From Syntrophus sp034006265 (lineage in GTDB: Bacteria; Desulfobacterota; Syntrophia; Syntrophales; Syntrophaceae): a stretch of 32,172 nucleotides of DNA. The notes beneath the pieces are model-generated. The model was not told where the DNA came from. It did not search any database and saw only the letters and a list, made by a program, of their open reading frames with translations. Every line of letters begins with the position of its first letter. The first letter of the stretch is position 1. Positions 30,319 to 32,172 of the stretch are shown here, one piece after another. A program made the position numbers and the translations under genes. The stretch lies in the NCBI GenBank assembly GCA_034006265.1, contig JAVETB010000026.1:1-32172 (forward strand). The letters run 5' to 3'.

Positions 30319-32172
30319 ATGCACCCAGGCACACCCTTTGTTATCGAGGTCAATCCTCACATTCCGCAACGCCTGTCCCGGCTTACCGAACTGGCGGACA
30401 ACCTCTGGTACAGCTGGGATCAGCCCACCCGCACCCTTTTTGCCCGACTCCATTCGGGCCTATGGGACATGGTGAAGCACAATCCAAAAGCCTTCCTCAA
30501 GCGGGTGGACGAAGATCGGCTGAACGCAGCGGCGGATGACCATATTTTCCGGAGCAACTACAATCGCGTCCTCTCAGCTTTCGACACGTATATGAGGGAG
30601 CCTCAGTGCCTGGACATGTCCCTTGACCTCAAGCCGGATGATCTGATCGCCTATTTCTGTGCAGAGTTCGGCTTTCACGAGAGCTTTCCCGTCTATTCAG
30701 GGGGGCTGGGCATCCTGGCCGGAGACCACTGCAAGTCGGCTTCCGATCTGCGTCTGCCCTTCGTAGCCGTAGGGCTGCTGTATCGCCAGGGCTACTTTTC
30801 CCAGCATATCGACAGCGACGGGCACCAGATCGCCACCTACACCGATTCCGATTTCGAAGATTTGCCGGTTAATCCCGCTCTGACTGACGATGGCAGGGAG
30901 CTTCATGTCAGCATCGAACTGCCTGGCCGCACCGTCGAAGTGAAGGTCTGGGAAGCGCAGGTCGGCCATGTACGCCTGTGTCTCCTTGATACCGATCTGC
31001 CCGGGAACTGGGCCGAGGACCGCAACATCACCCATCGGCTCTACGGCGGAGATCTGCACACGCGCATTCAGCAGGAGATCGTGCTGGGCATTGGAGGCGC
31101 ACGCGCTTTGGAGCAGCTTGGTTTGAAACCGACCGTTTACCACATCAACGAAGGGCATGCCGCCTTTCTCGTCGTGGAGCGCATCCGCCGCAAGATGAAA
31201 GCAGCAGGACTCTCCTTTCATGCCGCCCTTGAGATCGTGGCGGCCAGCACGGTGTTTACCACTCATACGCCGGTTCCAGCCGGTCATGACCACTTCGCCG
31301 AGGACATGATCTGGGACTACTTCAGGGAAACCTGCAACGACCTGGGCCTGCAGCGGGAAGAATTTCTGAAGCTCGGTGGCGCTGGTTACGGCCAGGAGTT
31401 CAATATGACCAAACTGGCGCTCAGCGGATCACGCTACCATAACGGCGTTTCCCGGATCCACGGGCAGGTTTCCTCGCGCATCCTTTCCGACATGTGGCCG
31501 CAGGTGCTTCCCGAGGAGTCGCCCATGGACTACATTACCAACGGCGTCCACGTTTCCACCTTCCTGGCCCAGGAATGGCAGGATCTTTTCGACAGCCAGC
31601 TTGGTTACGAATGGCGCCGGCTCCGAATGGATGCGGATTTCGACATCGCCTTCTGGGAGAAGGTGGCGGACATACCGGACCATCTCTTCTGGGCCGCGCA
31701 CCAGACGCTAAAGGCCAAGATGCTGTCTTCCGTGCGCGATGTCGTGACCAACCAGCATATGCGCATTTTCGGGTCCGTAGCCCGCCTGGAACGCATGCTC
31801 AAGTTCACCAATCCTCTCGACCCCAATGTGCTGACCATCGGCTTTGCCCGCCGCTTCGCCACATACAAGCGCGCCACGCTGCTGTTTGAGAACATGGACT
31901 GGCTTCGTTCCACGCTCAGAGATGTCGGCCGGCCCGTCCTCTTCATCTTTGCCGGCAAGGCCCACCCCGATGACAAGCCCGGCCAGGAGCTCATCCGCCG
32001 CATCTACGACATATCCCGCTGGCCGGAATTCGAAGGGAACCTGCTCATGGTGGAAGGCTACAACCTGAGCCTGGCCCGCCGCCTCGTTGCCGGCTGTGAC
32101 GTGTGGCTCAACAATCCCATCTACCCGATGGAAGCCTCAGGAACCTCCGGGATCAAGGCCGCCATGAACGGC
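30319..32172 (+). CDS. glgP: Alpha-glucan (glycogen/maltodextrin) phosphorylase, 3' end beyond window
   Basis: Open from the ATG at 30319 (AAAGGAAGAGTCCT upstream) to the right edge: 618 codons, the N-terminal and central part of a protein that is usually 700-850 residues long. The N-terminus FVIEVNPHIPQRLSRLTELA and DNLWYSWDQPTRTLF belongs to the GT35 subfamily found in many bacteria and archaea, shorter and different from the E. coli MalP/GlgP start. Further landmarks are CAEFGFHESFPVYSGGLGIL, the HINEGHAAF segment, FTTHTPVPAGHD and, near the edge, MEASGTSGIKAAMNG, which is close to the PLP-binding region. It releases glucose-1-phosphate from storage glucan with phosphate and PLP. Confidence 0.93.
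   Translation, partial: MHPGTPFVIEVNPHIPQRLSRLTELADNLWYSWDQPTRTLFARLHSGLWDMVKHNPKAFLKRVDEDRLNAAADDHIFRSNYNRVLSAFDTYMREPQCLDMSLDLKPDDLIAYFCAEFGFHESFPVYSGGLGILAGDHCKSASDLRLPFVAVGLLYRQGYFSQHIDSDGHQIATYTDSDFEDLPVNPALTDDGRELHVSIELPGRTVEVKVWEAQVGHVRLCLLDTDLPGNWAEDRNITHRLYGGDLHTRIQQEIVLGIGGARALEQLGLKPTVYHINEGHAAFLVVERIRRKMKAAGLSFHAALEIVAASTVFTTHTPVPAGHDHFAEDMIWDYFRETCNDLGLQREEFLKLGGAGYGQEFNMTKLALSGSRYHNGVSRIHGQVSSRILSDMWPQVLPEESPMDYITNGVHVSTFLAQEWQDLFDSQLGYEWRRLRMDADFDIAFWEKVADIPDHLFWAAHQTLKAKMLSSVRDVVTNQHMRIFGSVARLERMLKFTNPLDPNVLTIGFARRFATYKRATLLFENMDWLRSTLRDVGRPVLFIFAGKAHPDDKPGQELIRRIYDISRWPEFEGNLLMVEGYNLSLARRLVAGCDVWLNNPIYPMEASGTSGIKAAMNG

Overview
The window looks like a chromosomal segment of a Gram-negative, probably strictly anaerobic deltaproteobacterium (Desulfobacterota, Syntrophales-like). 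This is inferred from gene content: LPS heptosyltransferase, a DUF374 acyltransferase, the complete minCDE set, fmt-rsmB, an RND efflux pair, a PEP-CTERM exosortase substrate, a tyrosine phenol-lyase/tryptophanase relative and a GlgP-type alpha-glucan phosphorylase. Most of the window is moderately GC-rich housekeeping DNA. The first ~3.6 kb is visibly AT-richer and carries lipase, lipoprotein and membrane genes of accessory character. I see no tRNA, rRNA, CRISPR array or insertion sequence.

Layout. 1-3570 (minus): a tightly coupled accessory operon of beta-propeller lipoprotein, truncated lipase, membrane protein and a lipase with a calcium-binding-like repeat that runs off the left edge. 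4017-5790 (minus): a beta-eliminating lyase preceded by a 37-codon leader peptide with a tyrosine run and a complete 1:2 / 2:3 / 3:4 attenuator. 6012-8276: waaF and, divergently, a DUF374 acyltransferase. 8422-10552: cold-shock protein, small basic protein and RhlE helicase, each separated by strong hairpins. 10629-11141 (minus): a small hypothetical gene with an upstream promoter-terminator unit. 11311-14457: minC, minD, minE and a TPR protein behind an excellent sigma-70 promoter. 14491-17158: fmt, rsmB and a small lipoprotein. 17241-20739 (minus): an operon of subtilase-like protein, caspase-like protease and alpha/beta hydrolase with its own promoter. 20987-25331 (minus): RND pump and membrane-fusion lipoprotein. 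25652-30075: metabolic and hypothetical single genes (PNPOx-like, VOC-fold, PEP-CTERM protein, rhodanese). 30319 to the right edge: alpha-glucan phosphorylase.

Two systems stand out. First, the leader at 5637-5787 has every element of a classical translation-coupled attenuator, but its control codons are for tyrosine and it sits before an enzyme family normally known for degrading tyrosine or tryptophan. Starvation-type control suggests that the enzyme works in the tyrosine-forming direction or has another role. Second, the 17241-20739 operon joins a subtilase fold that keeps Asp, His and the oxyanion Asn but lacks the catalytic Ser, an apparently intact caspase-like protease, and a lipase-like hydrolase translationally coupled to it. 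This layout resembles proteolytic-cascade conflict systems, although no function can be proven from sequence.

The outermost genes are incomplete at the window edges. All functional calls come from motif reading and remembered family sequences; no database search was run.
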